This document shows positions 47,154 through 56,740 of a stretch of DNA of 64,000 nt, one piece after another; the first letter of the stretch is position 1, and every line of letters begins with the position of its first letter. The stretch lies in the NCBI RefSeq assembly GCF_039697315.1, contig NZ_CP155619.1, positions 4,960,001 through 5,024,000 of the forward strand. Direction: 5' to 3'. Under the pieces are notes generated by a model. It saw only the letters and a list, made by a program, of their open reading frames with translations. It was not told where the DNA came from and did no database searches. The stretch is from Pseudomonas abietaniphila (GTDB lineage: Bacteria; Pseudomonadota; Gammaproteobacteria; Pseudomonadales; Pseudomonadaceae). Position numbers and translations under genes: made by a program.

Positions 47154-47984
47154 ATGTCTACGCCAGTGCGGATGGCTATTAAAACGCTGCTGTTGGCAAC
47201 CACGACGCTGTGGGCCTGGCAAGCGGGCGCGGCACAGGTGGTGCGGATTGGCGCGGCGCACTTTCCGCCGTACACGATTCGCCCCGAGCGCGGTGAGGAC
47301 ACTGGCTTGCTGCCGCAAATGATCAGTGCGCTGAATGCCATGCAAAGCGACTACCGGTTTGAAATGGTCCCGACGTCGATTCCACGCCGTTTCCGCGATT
47401 TCCAACAGGCTCGCTTTGACATGGCGATTTTCGAGAACCCCGCCTGGGGCTGGAAAGACATCCCTCACGAGGATGTCGACATGGGGCTGGAGGACGCCGA
47501 AATCTTCGTCGCGCATCGCGCTCAGGGTCGCTCGCAAAACTATTTCGATGACCTGCACGGCAAGCGCCTGGCGCTGTTCAGCGGGTATCACTACGCCTTC
47601 GCCCACTTCAACGCCGACCCCAGGTTCCTGGCAGAGAACTACAACGCCACTTTGACCTATTCCCACGACAGCAACCTGCTCATGGTGCTACGGGACCGGG
47701 CGGACATTGCGTTGGTCACCCGATCCTATCTGAGTACGTTTCTGGCCGGTAACCCCGCCGACGCCGATCAGTTTCTGGTGTCGGACCGCGTGGATCAGGT
47801 GTATCGGCACTTCGCGCTGTTAAGGCCCAACGCGCCGATCACCGGGGAGAAGTTCGGTGAATTGCTTCGGCAACTGCGCGAGAACGGGCAGATGTTCAAG
47901 ATCTTCCAGCCGTTCCGGATTGCCGTGACGCCGCAGGCGAGCCATCACGCCATTGCGCTGGATGAGGGTGATAGCCGGGACTGA
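47154..47984 (+). CDS. Periplasmic solute-binding protein (SBP_bac_3-like)
   Basis: A secreted protein of about 276 residues. The N-terminus (MAIKTLLLATTTLWAWQAGAAQ) is a signal peptide, followed by VVRIGAAHFPPYTIRPERGEDTGLLPQMI, the opening of the amino-acid-binding class. No permease or ATPase gene is nearby, so it may feed a signalling pathway or a distant transporter. ATG codons at 47154 and 47172 are both possible starts. The ligand is unknown. Confidence 0.78.
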   Translation: MSTPVRMAIKTLLLATTTLWAWQAGAAQVVRIGAAHFPPYTIRPERGEDTGLLPQMISALNAMQSDYRFEMVPTSIPRRFRDFQQARFDMAIFENPAWGWKDIPHEDVDMGLEDAEIFVAHRAQGRSQNYFDDLHGKRLALFSGYHYAFAHFNADPRFLAENYNATLTYSHDSNLLMVLRDRADIALVTRSYLSTFLAGNPADADQFLVSDRVDQVYRHFALLRPNAPITGEKFGELLRQLRENGQMFKIFQPFRIAVTPQASHHAIALDEGDSRD

Positions 47985-47993
47985 GGGTGGCAG

Positions 47994-48019
47994 GCGGGCA
48001 GTGAGTGTTCACTGCCCGC
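47994..48019. terminator. Bidirectional hairpin between convergent genes
   Basis: A 10-bp perfect stem (GCGGGCAGTG / CACTGCCCGC) with a 6-nt loop, placed between the convergent binding-protein and DUF2897 genes. No long T-run follows. Confidence 0.6.
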
Positions 48020-48024
48020 GAGTG

Positions 48025-48192
48025 TCAGCGGTCGCGCGCTTCCTTGGCGTCCATTTCAGCGTTGCGCTCGTGGACGCGCTTGAGTTGTTCTTCGGTCAGG
48101 GGCAGTTTTTTCGCTGAATCCTTGAGCATCAGCAAACCACCGACGATCGAGCCGATTGCAATAACCAGAATTAACCAGGCGTACCAGGGCAT
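48025..48192 (-). CDS. DUF2897 family small membrane protein
   Basis: A protein of 55 residues: one N-terminal transmembrane helix (MPWYAWLILVIAIGSIVGGLLML), then a charged helix (LPLTEEQLKRVHERNAEMDAKEARDR). GGAGAGAG precedes the ATG. The DUF2897 family is common in Pseudomonas and has no known function. Confidence 0.8.
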   Translation of the reverse strand: MPWYAWLILVIAIGSIVGGLLMLKDSAKKLPLTEEQLKRVHERNAEMDAKEARDR

Positions 48193-48338
48193 GAGGCTCT
48201 CTCCTTCTTGTGATACCGCTTTGAGCAACGGCGCTGCCCAGTGGTTCAATTGTAGGAGACGTCCGGTCCGCGAGGTATAGGTCAGGGCACCTTTGCAGGC
48301 GCCGGCTTGCCGACGTCTGCACGGTGTCCGGGGGTGCT

Positions 48339-49703
48339 TCAGATTCCGGTCAGCATCGAGTCGGCCGGCGCCGCCGAGCGGGCGCCTTCGGTCAGGCCGA
48401 AATAGATGAAGCCCACCACCATGAATGCCAAAAAGATCAGGCCGATGAGGGCGTTGAACCAGGCCATGGCAATCAGGCAGACCACCGCGAGCACCAATGC
48501 GATCCCCGGCACGATCGGATAGCCCGGAGCGCGGAAGGTGCGCTCCAGCAGCGGTTCGGTCTTGCGCAGCTTGAACAGGCTCAACATGCTCATGATGTAC
48601 ATGACGATGGCGCCGAACACGGCCATGGTGATCATCGCGGCGGTGAGGGTCATGCCACTGAGGTTGATCAGGCCGTCGCTGTAAATCGCCGCGATACCGA
48701 TCAGGCCGCCCGCGATGATCGCGCGGTGCGGGGTCTGGAAACGCGACAGTTTAGCCAGCGACGCGGGCAAGTAGCCGGCGCGGGCGAGGGCGAAGAACTG
48801 CCGCGAATAGCCCAGAATGATGCCGTGGAAACTGGCGACCAGCCCGAACAGGCCGATCCACACCAGCATGTGCAGCCAGCCAGAGCTTTCGCCGACCACC
48901 GCTTTCATCGCCTGAGGCAACGGGTCGTTGATGTTCGACAGGGCTTTCCAGTCGCCGACGCCGCCGGCAAAGAACATCACGCCCATTGCCAGCAAGACCA
49001 GGGTGATGATCCCGCTGATGTAGGCCTTGGGAATCGTGCGCTTGGGGTCCTTGGCTTCTTCTGCCGCCATGGCGGCGCCTTCGATGGCGAGGAAGAACCA
49101 GATGGCGAACGGGATTGCCGCGAACATCCCGGCAATCGCGGGCGCGCCGAAGGTGTCCGAGCCGGCCCAGCCGTTGAGTGCGAAGTTGCTGAAGCTGAAC
49201 GCAGGGGCAACCACGCCCATGAACACCAGCAGTTCCAGCACCGCGAGGACGCAGACCACCAGCTCGAAGGTTGCGGCCAGTTTCACGCCCAGAATATTCA
49301 GGGCCATGAACACGATGTACGCGCCGACCGCGGCGTGTTTCGGATCCAGCGCCGGGAACTGCACATTGAGGTAAGCGCCAATCGCCAGTGCAATGGCGGG
49401 CGGGGCGAAGACGAATTCGATCAGCGTGGCGAGCCCGGCGATCAACCCGCCTTTCTCGCCAAACGCCCGGCGACTGTAGGCGAACGGACCGCCCGCATGG
49501 GGGATCGCGGTGGTCAGTTCGGTGAAACTGAAGATGAAGCAGGTGTACATCGCCGCGACCATCAGCGACGTCAGCAAGAAGCCCAGCGTTCCGGCCACTC
49601 CCCAGCCGTAACTCCAGCCGAAATACTCACCGGAAATCACCAGACCGACAGCGATCCCCCACAAATGCAGCGTGCCCAGCGTGGGCTTCAGTTGCGTATT
49701 CAT
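48339..49703 (-). CDS. eat: Ethanolamine permease
   Basis: APC-superfamily transporter of 454 residues with about 12 helices. WGIAVGLVISGEYFGWSYGW near the N-terminus and ELTTAIPHAGGPFAYSRRAFG, FFLAIEGAAMAAEEAKDPKRTIPKAY and SFHGIILGYSRQFFALAR are typical of the Eat permease. It takes up ethanolamine. The ammonia-lyase genes eutBC are not in the window: downstream lies only the DUF2897 gene. A sigma-54-type promoter sits about 45-60 bp upstream of the start. Confidence 0.88.
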   Translation of the reverse strand: MNTQLKPTLGTLHLWGIAVGLVISGEYFGWSYGWGVAGTLGFLLTSLMVAAMYTCFIFSFTELTTAIPHAGGPFAYSRRAFGEKGGLIAGLATLIEFVFAPPAIALAIGAYLNVQFPALDPKHAAVGAYIVFMALNILGVKLAATFELVVCVLAVLELLVFMGVVAPAFSFSNFALNGWAGSDTFGAPAIAGMFAAIPFAIWFFLAIEGAAMAAEEAKDPKRTIPKAYISGIITLVLLAMGVMFFAGGVGDWKALSNINDPLPQAMKAVVGESSGWLHMLVWIGLFGLVASFHGIILGYSRQFFALARAGYLPASLAKLSRFQTPHRAIIAGGLIGIAAIYSDGLINLSGMTLTAAMITMAVFGAIVMYIMSMLSLFKLRKTEPLLERTFRAPGYPIVPGIALVLAVVCLIAMAWFNALIGLIFLAFMVVGFIYFGLTEGARSAAPADSMLTGI

Positions 49704-49746
49704 GCGTCACTCCCTGGATTGATTGGATCATCGGGACAGAGCGCGC

Positions 49747-49762
49747 TGCAGTGGTCGTGCCA
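49747..49762 (-). promoter_or_regulatory. Sigma-54 (RpoN) promoter for the ethanolamine permease
   Basis: On the minus strand the sequence is TGGCACGACCACTGCA, one mismatch from TGGCACG-N4-TTGCA with the invariant GG and GC at the right spacing. It would give a leader of about 30 bases before the eat start codon. Ethanolamine catabolism in P. aeruginosa is known to need RpoN and the activator EatR. Confidence 0.7.
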
Positions 49763-49910
49763 GCGGTGGGCAGGTATGTCGTAATGCTTCTATTTGGGTC
49801 GTATACAGGATGCTTGTTCGGCGATTCAGAGGCGATCGTGCCCGATGGGTGCGCAGTGGCGGGTGCGGGGAGACAGAATGTGGCACGGCCAATGCGGTCT
49901 TCCTTGTCAG

Positions 49911-49993
49911 GGTGAATTCATTCGCGAAAGATTTTCCGTACCGCGAATCCATAGTGACCGGGTTGGCCCATCGCGAATGAATTCGCTCCCACA
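49911..49993. repeat. REPIN-like palindrome, GAATTCATTCGCG family
   Basis: GTGAATTCATTCGCGAAAG at the left and CGCGAATGAATTCGCTCCCAC at the right; the left unit has lost its GGGAGC end. It is in the gap between eat and pyrF, which otherwise holds only promoters. Confidence 0.8.
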
Positions 49994-50101
49994 GGCGTTA
50001 TCCGTGCGCTGCCCGAGTACCATTTACCGATCACCGGGTCCCGTCCCCCGGGATGATCGGCTACAATGCGCGCCGATTTCGACTTGCCAGAGAACCCGCT
50101 C

Positions 50102-50800
50102 ATGTCCGCCTGCCAGACCCCTATCATCGTCGCCCTGGATTTTCCGACCCGCGAAGCCGCGTTGAAACTGGCTGATCAGCTGGACCCCAAGCTGTGTCGG
50201 GTCAAAGTGGGCAAGGAATTGTTCACCAGCAGTGCGTCGGGCATCGTCGAAACCTTGAACAGCAAGGGCTTCGAAGTGTTTCTGGACCTCAAATTCCATG
50301 ACATCCCCAACACCACGGCGATGGCGGTCAAGGCCGCTGCCGAGATGGGCGTGTGGATGGTCAACGTGCACTGCTCCGGTGGCCTGCGCATGATGGCCGC
50401 TTGTCGTGATGTGCTGGATCAGCGCAGCGGGCCGAAACCGTTGCTGATCGGTGTGACCGTACTGACCAGCATGGAACGCGAAGACCTCGCGGCGATCGGT
50501 CTGGACATCGAGCCGCAAGAGCAGGTGTTGCGTCTGGCGGCGCTGGCCGAGAAGGCCGGCATGGACGGGTTGGTGTGCTCGGCGCTGGAAGCCCAGGCAC
50601 TGAAAACCGCACACCCATCGTTGCAACTGGTGACGCCGGGCATTCGTCCTGCTGGCAGTGCGCAGGATGACCAGCGCCGCATTCTGACGCCGCGTCAGGC
50701 GCTGGATGCCGGTTCTGATTACCTGGTCATCGGCCGTCCGATCAGCCAGGCGGCCGATCCGGCGAAAGCGCTGGCCGCGGTGGTTGCGGAGCTGGCGTAA
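50102..50800 (+). CDS. pyrF: Orotidine 5'-phosphate decarboxylase
   Basis: TIM-barrel enzyme of 232 residues catalysing the last step of UMP synthesis. The active-site motif VFLDLKFHDIPNT (Asp-Lys-x-x-Asp) is intact, and PIIVALDFPTRE and VTPGIRPAGSAQDDQRR are present. The ATG at 50102 fits family length; an in-frame ATG at 50066 would add 12 residues. Confidence 0.96.
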   Translation: MSACQTPIIVALDFPTREAALKLADQLDPKLCRVKVGKELFTSSASGIVETLNSKGFEVFLDLKFHDIPNTTAMAVKAAAEMGVWMVNVHCSGGLRMMAACRDVLDQRSGPKPLLIGVTVLTSMEREDLAAIGLDIEPQEQVLRLAALAEKAGMDGLVCSALEAQALKTAHPSLQLVTPGIRPAGSAQDDQRRILTPRQALDAGSDYLVIGRPISQAADPAKALAAVVAELA

Positions 50801-50853
50801 CGCCAACCGGCGCTAGGTTGAAAGCCTGTAGGCGCCGGTTTGTAGGGTGTTCT

Positions 50854-50957
50854 GATCGTCCCCACGCTCCGCGTGGTAACGCAGCGACTGACGCTCTGCG
50901 TCAACGTTGACGCGGACCGTCCCGGCAGGCTTTCCCACGCAGAGCGTGGGAAAGATC
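50854..50957. repeat. REPIN-like palindrome, GATCGTTCCCACGCTC family
   Basis: GATCGTCCCCACGCTCCGCGTGG and the inverted partner CACGCAGAGCGTGGGAAAGATC, spaced by about 55 bp, lie between pyrF and the convergent glpQ. Confidence 0.88.
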
Positions 50958-50999
50958 CCGCAGATTTTGGGTTCAGCCAGTGACACTTTTGTGAGATGC

Positions 51000-52127
51000 C
51001 TAGTACCCGATCCGCTTCAAGATTGAATCGATGCTTTCTTTCGACGGCCGTCCGTAGAACTTCAACAGTTCCGACGCCCGGTTGGTGAAGAAGCCATCGA
51101 CGCCGCGCTGGCTGATTGCCTTGAAGTCTACCGCGTCATCCACGGTGTACGGGTGAATGATCAGGCCGCGATCGTGGGCCATCTTGTTCATCCACGGTTG
51201 CACCAGATCCATGTAGCTCTGGTCGCCACCGTTTTTCAAGGCCGACGCAGGGCCGGTGCCGATGGCGCCGTGGGCTTTTGCCCAATCCATCCACGCCGCG
51301 AACTCTTCCTTGGACTTCACTTGCTGAGTCGCATAGAAGCTGGCTTTGTCTTTGGCGCCCGAATCCTTGAAGGTCTTGTCAGACGCCGCCTGGATGTAGC
51401 CGTCGCCCAGCCACAGCAAGAGGATTTTCGGCGTGTTCGGCATGGCTTTTTGCAGCAGTTCCAGGCTCGGTTTCTCGAACGTTTGCAAAATCACCCGACC
51501 CGGCATGTGTGCCACGTTCACGTGCCCTTTTTCCGCCGCGGGGCGCTGACTCAGCCAGCCGCGTTGTTCCAGCTTTTTCTTCAAGTCTTCTTCGATGCCG
51601 GGAAACTGCGCCGGCACTTTGGTCTCGATGTACAGACCGGGCTTGTTCTTGCCGCCTTCGGCAATGTCGATCACCTCGTCCAGCGTCAGTATTTTCAGGC
51701 CTGCGTAGCTGGCGCGCGCGCGGTCAGGGTGGGTCTTGTTGAACCAGGAGCCTGCATCCAGACGCTTGATCTCTTCCAGGGTAAAGCTGCTCAACGGGTC
51801 TTTTGCCCGGCCTGGAAACACGTCGGCGACGTTGGTGGTCCGCTCGAGGGTGTCGTCGTGCAAGGCGATCAGCACGCCGTCCTTGGTGCGCTGGATGTCC
51901 ATTTCCAGATAGTCGGCACCCAGTTCGCGGGCGAGGGTATAGGAAGGAATGGTTTCTTCCGGCGCATTGAACGACGCACCGCGATGCGCAATGACGGCCG
52001 GCCATGGCACGCCGATTTTGGCGGCGAGCGCCTTGCCGGGTTCGTTAGCGGCCATGGCAAACCCTGAAGACAGCATGACACCGGCCAGCGCGGCGGTGCC
52101 CAACGTTCTGGAAATTCCTTTGAGCAT
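51000..52127 (-). CDS. glpQ: Periplasmic glycerophosphodiester phosphodiesterase
   Basis: A secreted enzyme of 375 residues that hydrolyses glycerophosphodiesters to glycerol 3-phosphate and an alcohol. The signal peptide (MLKGISRTLGTAALAGVMLSSGFAMA) leads into PAVIAHRGASFNAPEETIPSYTLARELGADYLEMDIQRTKDGVLIALHDDTLERTT, with the catalytic His pair and Glu/Asp metal ligands. The chosen ATG is preceded by AAAGGAAC; an ATG eight codons earlier has no site. Confidence 0.93.
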   Translation of the reverse strand: MLKGISRTLGTAALAGVMLSSGFAMAANEPGKALAAKIGVPWPAVIAHRGASFNAPEETIPSYTLARELGADYLEMDIQRTKDGVLIALHDDTLERTTNVADVFPGRAKDPLSSFTLEEIKRLDAGSWFNKTHPDRARASYAGLKILTLDEVIDIAEGGKNKPGLYIETKVPAQFPGIEEDLKKKLEQRGWLSQRPAAEKGHVNVAHMPGRVILQTFEKPSLELLQKAMPNTPKILLLWLGDGYIQAASDKTFKDSGAKDKASFYATQQVKSKEEFAAWMDWAKAHGAIGTGPASALKNGGDQSYMDLVQPWMNKMAHDRGLIIHPYTVDDAVDFKAISQRGVDGFFTNRASELLKFYGRPSKESIDSILKRIGY

Positions 52128-52428
52128 GGTGATGACGTTCCTTTTGTGCATGATTCATTCATGAGGCGGTGTGAACCACCGCAGCGCGTACCGGCGTGTT
52201 TGCCGCTACTGTTTATCCAGACGCATCGCTCAGACCTTAAACAGCATTGTCTTGTGCCGGCAACCGGCGTGTCGCTGCTGGAAACGAGCGGTCGTTATGA
52301 GGGTCTGTTCATTCGGCTCATAGCCGAACGCAGGGCGTTTGGGCACTATGACGACGAGTTTCAGGATTTTTCATGACGCTAAATCGTCAGGTGCATGACC
52401 GTTTTACTTGGCAGGTGGCTTTTCTCGC

Positions 52429-53787
52429 ATGGAAACAAACACATACGCGGCACTGACGGGTTTTGTCGACCTGTTGTTGGATGCCATCTGCGTGGTGGAC
52501 GCGCAAGGCCAGTTCGTTTTTGTCAGTGCTGCCTCTGAACGGATTTTCGGTTACCACCCCCATGAGCTGATCGGTCGCAAGATGATCGAACTGGTCCATC
52601 CCGAGGACCGGGAGCTCACGCTCGCTGCCGCCAGCGAGATCATGTCGGGCCAGCCAAATGTTGGTTTTGAGAACCGTTATGTGCGTAAAGACGGCCGGGT
52701 GGTGCACATCATGTGGTCGGCACGCTGGTCGGAGGCCGACCAGTTGCGTATCGCCGTCGCCCGGGACATCACCGAACGCAAACGCTCGGAGTCCATGCGA
52801 ACGGCGCTGTTCCGCATTTCCGAAGCCGCCCATGTGGCCAGCGATCTGCCTGCGCTGTTCAAAGAGATTCACTGTGTCATCGGCGACTTGCTGCCCGCGC
52901 GCAACTTTTTCGTCGCCCTGCTCGACAAATACAGCGGGTTGCTGAATTTTCCCTATCGCGTCGACGAGCTCGATCCGACCCTGGCGCATCCGATGGCCGA
53001 TGCACTGGCGACTGAAATCGTCGGAACGGGGCGGACCATGCTGATGGCGCCTGTCTGCGATTCCCACGGCAGCGGTCATGCCGTCCCTGATTACCTGAGG
53101 CAGATGCAGGGTAATGACGGCCTTTCCTGGCTCGCGGCGCCGCTGGAGACACAACACGGCATCATTGGGGCGCTGCTGGTCAAGAGTCATCCTGACTGTC
53201 CGCAGTACAGTGAACGCGACAAGGAACTGCTGCAATTCGTGTCGACCCAGGTGGCGGCCGCCATTGAACGCAAGCAGCTGTATGACCGACTCAAGAGCAT
53301 GGCCCAGTACGACCAGTTGACCCAGCTGCCCAACCGGATGCTGTTGCAGGAACGCCTGCTGCAATCACTGGAGCGGGCGAAGACCAGCAAAGGACGTCTG
53401 GCGTTGCTCTATCTGGATCTGGACAAATTCAAACAGGTCAACGACACCCTCGGTCACGCTGCAGGCGATCTGCTGCTCCAGGAAGTGGCCCATCGCTTGA
53501 AACAATGCGTGCGCGAAACCGATACCGTGGCGCGCATCGGCGGTGATGAATTCGTGATACTGCTCGACCGGGTCAACAGCACCGAGGATTCCGGCAAGGT
53601 GGCGGAAAAAATCTGCAAGACCCTCAACGTGCCCATGGTCCTCAAGGGACATGACTGGCAGATCCTGCCCAGCATCGGCATTGCCAACTACCCCGAAAAC
53701 GCCACCGACCTTGCGCAACTCTTCCGCCATGCCGATGAGGCGATGTACAGCGCGAAGAAGTCTGGTGGGAATCGTTTTCAGGGGTGA
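52429..53787 (+). CDS. PAS-GAF-GGDEF diguanylate cyclase
   Basis: A signalling enzyme of 452 residues with an N-terminal PAS domain (about 10-120), a GAF domain (about 135-280) and a GGDEF domain (about 290-450). The active site GGDEF is at residues 371-375, and the product-inhibition I-site RETD at 362-365 is five residues upstream, so it should make cyclic di-GMP under feedback control. No EAL domain or membrane segment is present. AGGTGG precedes the ATG. Confidence 0.92.
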   Translation: METNTYAALTGFVDLLLDAICVVDAQGQFVFVSAASERIFGYHPHELIGRKMIELVHPEDRELTLAAASEIMSGQPNVGFENRYVRKDGRVVHIMWSARWSEADQLRIAVARDITERKRSESMRTALFRISEAAHVASDLPALFKEIHCVIGDLLPARNFFVALLDKYSGLLNFPYRVDELDPTLAHPMADALATEIVGTGRTMLMAPVCDSHGSGHAVPDYLRQMQGNDGLSWLAAPLETQHGIIGALLVKSHPDCPQYSERDKELLQFVSTQVAAAIERKQLYDRLKSMAQYDQLTQLPNRMLLQERLLQSLERAKTSKGRLALLYLDLDKFKQVNDTLGHAAGDLLLQEVAHRLKQCVRETDTVARIGGDEFVILLDRVNSTEDSGKVAEKICKTLNVPMVLKGHDWQILPSIGIANYPENATDLAQLFRHADEAMYSAKKSGGNRFQG

Positions 53788-53803
53788 GCATTTGCGGCAA
53801 TGG

Positions 53804-54256
53804 CTAGGAAGGCGTAGTGATCTCGCGCGGACGGCCGCCTTTCAAACCATTGGCCTTTGACGCATTGATCTTCGCCTCGCTGCTGCGTCCTCCATTTCGC
53901 GCTGCAATAACGCTGGCTGCCATCGTCATCAATGATTCGCTGGCCAACACCAGCCCAGCGATTGAAATGTGCAGATCCCGATGTTCCAGGCATAAGGCGC
54001 CACCCGCATAGCCCAAGTCGATCTGGCTGAGTTCTTCGGCGGCAAGGCGATTCAACTCCGGGTATTTGTCGACGGGCAGTAGAAGGGCGGTCCCGTCAGC
54101 AAAACCGATCGCCAACGCGTTCAGTTCGGCCAGAAATTTCACTGTGCTCGCACACAACACGCACTGCGAGCGCTTGCGTCCCGAGCTGATCGCCCTGGTC
54201 AGCGCTTCAGGTGTAACGACTTCGTCTGCATGCTCTCGGGCTTTAACCGGCTTCAT
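53804..54256 (-). CDS. DUF2442 domain protein
   Basis: A protein of 150 residues with the DUF2442 core (NALAIGFADGTALLLPVDKYPELNRLAAEELSQIDLGYAGGALCLEHRDLHISIAGL) and a basic, Gly-rich tail ending SKANGLKGGRPRE. It overlaps the DUF4160 gene by four bases. Such pairs occur widely in mobile regions and have been proposed as toxin-antitoxin-like modules; here that is inference. Confidence 0.75.
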   Translation of the reverse strand: MKPVKAREHADEVVTPEALTRAISSGRKRSQCVLCASTVKFLAELNALAIGFADGTALLLPVDKYPELNRLAAEELSQIDLGYAGGALCLEHRDLHISIAGLVLASESLMTMAASVIAARNGGRSSEAKINASKANGLKGGRPREITTPS

Positions 54257-54681
54257 AATTCGATCTCCAGCGGTGCGGGGTATCCCGCCAGACGCAATTT
54301 CGTTGCGTAAGTCTGAACATCAAACAGGGCTGACAGAATCGGGGTGGTGCCCAACCGATCATGGCGGGGTGCTACGACCTCTCCAGACTCAAGGTCCCAC
54401 GCCTGATTTTCAAGACACAGTGTCTTTCGGCTGCGCCACCAGTACTCGCGCGCCTTGCGCAAGTTCGACCGGCGCTTGATGATCTGACGGAGTTCTTCAA
54501 GAACCCGCGAGCACGGTTCATTTTTTGCCGGGATCACGTCCCAGAGGCGAATACCGTTGTGCCAGAAACTGAACAGGAATCGAGCATCCCACTCCCTCGT
54601 CCCCACATGAACATGGGGAGGGCAATGTTCATTGCGCGTCAGAACCGCGATCACATATCCCCTATGACTGCATACTCTCAT
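54253..54681 (-). CDS. DUF4160 domain protein
   Basis: A protein of 142 residues with the DUF4160 signature NEHCPPHVHVGTREWDARFLFSFWHNGIRLWDVIP, followed by a helical segment. It is cotranscribed with the downstream DUF2442 gene. Both have a base composition a little less GC-rich than their neighbours, which fits acquired genes. The function is unknown. Confidence 0.72.
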   Translation of the reverse strand: MRVCSHRGYVIAVLTRNEHCPPHVHVGTREWDARFLFSFWHNGIRLWDVIPAKNEPCSRVLEELRQIIKRRSNLRKAREYWWRSRKTLCLENQAWDLESGEVVAPRHDRLGTTPILSALFDVQTYATKLRLAGYPAPLEIEL

Positions 54682-54951
54682 TCAATAACCCATCCGTTAG
54701 GTTTTGAGTCTACGCCCCGACGTCAGACTTTGCGACTGGGTCCGCGCGCTCAACCCGCGTTTCAGAAATCGCCTACACGGGGCGGAAGTTGAACGTAAAT
54801 CCGGAACCCGAGCCACGATTGAGCTGCAACAAAATTTGACCCTGATGGCGTTCAGTCCGATACGTCTGCGGATGCATTTTCATTTTTGTCTCTGCACAAC
54901 CGCTCTAACTCACGCTACTGTCTGTCCCATCGAATTTTCCGCGACGGTGTG

Positions 54952-55890
54952 ATGATGACGAAGACGGTGCTGGTGTTGGTTGAAAGCGTGAACGAGTACT
55001 TGCCGATTCTGGAGGAGAGCGGGTTTCGTTTGATTCTGGCGCCGACGCCTGCGACGCGGGCGGAGGCGGTGGCGACGCGCGGGGGTGAGATTGATGCGGT
55101 GTTGACGCGCGGCCCGTTGGGTTTTACGGCTGATGAGATCGCGGCGCTGCCCAAGCTGGGCATCATTTGTGTGATTGGTGCGGGTTATGAGCAGGTCGAT
55201 CTGTTGGCCGCCGAAGCGCGCGGCATTACGGTGACCAATGGCGCCGGAGTGAACGCGCCGAGCGTGGCCGATCATGCGATGGCGTTGCTGCTGTCGTTGG
55301 TACGCGATATCCCTCAAGCCGATGCATCGGTACGCCGCAGCGAGTGGCGCAAGGTCACGCGGCCGTCGTTTGCGAACAAACGCCTCGGTATTTTGGGCCT
55401 GGGCGCAGTGGGGATGGCGATTGCCAAACGGGCGCTGGGCTTCGACATGCAGATCAATTACCACAGCCGTTCGCCACGGGCGGACGTCGATTTTCACTAC
55501 TGTGCAACGCCGCTGGCGCTGGCCGCCGAGTCCGACTTTCTGATTGTGGCAACCCCGGGCGGTGCCGGAACGCGGCATTTGATCGACAAAGCCGCCATTG
55601 AAGCGTTGGGCGCGGACGGTTTTCTGCTGAACATCGCGCGGGCCAGTGTGGTGGACACCGAGGCCTTGATCGATGCCTTGCAGCACGGCCGTCTGGCCGG
55701 CGCGGCACTGGACGTGTTCGACGACGAACCCCAGGTGCCCGACGCGCTGAAAACCCTCAACAACGTCGTGCTGACCCCGCATGTCGCGGGCCTGTCGCCG
55801 GAGGCCTCGCGGGGCACTGTGCAGCTGGTTGCCGACAACCTGCTGGCGTTTTATGCCGGCCAGCCGGTGCTGACTCCGGTGCACAGCTGA
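54952..55890 (+). CDS. D-2-hydroxyacid dehydrogenase (hydroxypyruvate/glyoxylate reductase-like)
   Basis: NAD(P)-dependent dehydrogenase of 312 residues. The Rossmann motif is LGILGLGAVGMAIAKRA, and the catalytic residues are Arg in NIARASVVDTEAL, Glu in DVFDDEPQVP and His in LTPHVAGLSPE. It acts on small 2-hydroxy/2-keto acids in the cytoplasm. ATG codons at 54952 and 54955 are equivalent. It begins a run of three forward metabolic genes that end at an AraC regulator. Confidence 0.87.
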   Translation: MMTKTVLVLVESVNEYLPILEESGFRLILAPTPATRAEAVATRGGEIDAVLTRGPLGFTADEIAALPKLGIICVIGAGYEQVDLLAAEARGITVTNGAGVNAPSVADHAMALLLSLVRDIPQADASVRRSEWRKVTRPSFANKRLGILGLGAVGMAIAKRALGFDMQINYHSRSPRADVDFHYCATPLALAAESDFLIVATPGGAGTRHLIDKAAIEALGADGFLLNIARASVVDTEALIDALQHGRLAGAALDVFDDEPQVPDALKTLNNVVLTPHVAGLSPEASRGTVQLVADNLLAFYAGQPVLTPVHS

Positions 55891-55958
55891 CCCAACCAAT
55901 AGCCCCCCGCGTGATGGCGGGGGCAACGGATCCCCTCTAACAAGAAAAGGAAACCCAC

Positions 55959-56723
55959 ATGTCTTCATCGTCTGCCCTGAAAGTCGCGCTGGTCACCGGC
56001 GCTGGAAGTGGTATCGGCCGCGCGGTCGCGCTGCAGTTGCTCAAGGACGGTTACGCCGTGGTGCTGGCAGGGCGTCGGCTGGAGCCATTGGTCGAGCTGG
56101 CCGAGCAGGCGAAAGCCGCAGGACAGCAGGCGTTGGCGGTGTCGACCGATGTGCGTGATGCGGCCAGTGTCGAGGCGCTGTTCGCGCAGATTGAAAGCAC
56201 GTTCGGGCGACTGGACGTTTCGTTCAACAACGCCGGTATCGGTGCGCCTGCGGTGCCAATGGACGAGTTGACGGTCGAACAGTGGAAAAACGTGATCGAT
56301 ACCAACGTCACCGGCATGTTCCTCTGTGTGCGTGCCGCGTTTGGCCTGATGCGCCGGCAGGTGCCGCAAGGCGGGCGAATCATCAACAACGGCTCAATCT
56401 CGGCGCACACGCCGCGGCTATTCAGCTCGCCGTATACCTCCAGCAAACACGCGGTGCTGGGCCTGACCAAGAGCACGTCGCTGGACGGTCGTCAGTACAA
56501 TATCGCCTGCGGACAGATCGACATCGGCAACGCCTTGACTGAAATGACGGATCGCATGACCAAGGGCGTCTTGCAGGCCGATGGCGAGCTGCAAGTGGAA
56601 CCGACGATGAACGTACAGCACGTGGCGGACGCCGTCAGCTATATGGCGAGTCTGCCGTTGTCGGCGAACGTGCTGAACATGACCGTGATGGCCAGCAGCA
56701 TGCCGTTCGTTGGGCGCGGATGA
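55959..56723 (+). CDS. SDR-family oxidoreductase
   Basis: Short-chain dehydrogenase of 254 residues with [14 protein letters not shown] at the N-terminus, NNAGIGAP in the middle, the catalytic serine in NNGSISAH and YTSSKHA (YxxxK). The arginines in AGRRLEPL suggest NADP preference. It starts 68 bp after the 2-hydroxyacid dehydrogenase, preceded by AGAAAAGGAAA. The substrate is unknown; catabolic context suggests a polyol or hydroxyacid. Confidence 0.88.
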   Translation: MSSSSALKVALVTGAGSGIGRAVALQLLKDGYAVVLAGRRLEPLVELAEQAKAAGQQALAVSTDVRDAASVEALFAQIESTFGRLDVSFNNAGIGAPAVPMDELTVEQWKNVIDTNVTGMFLCVRAAFGLMRRQVPQGGRIINNGSISAHTPRLFSSPYTSSKHAVLGLTKSTSLDGRQYNIACGQIDIGNALTEMTDRMTKGVLQADGELQVEPTMNVQHVADAVSYMASLPLSANVLNMTVMASSMPFVGRG

Positions 56724-56740
56724 TTGGTTGACTAAGACCT

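Noticed and set aside
49880..49896. Second sigma-54-like sequence (TGGCACGGCCAATGCG) on the plus strand
   Set aside because: It has GG-N10-GC spacing but a weaker -12 element, and it points at pyrF, a housekeeping gene not expected to use RpoN. Probably chance or part of an old promoter.
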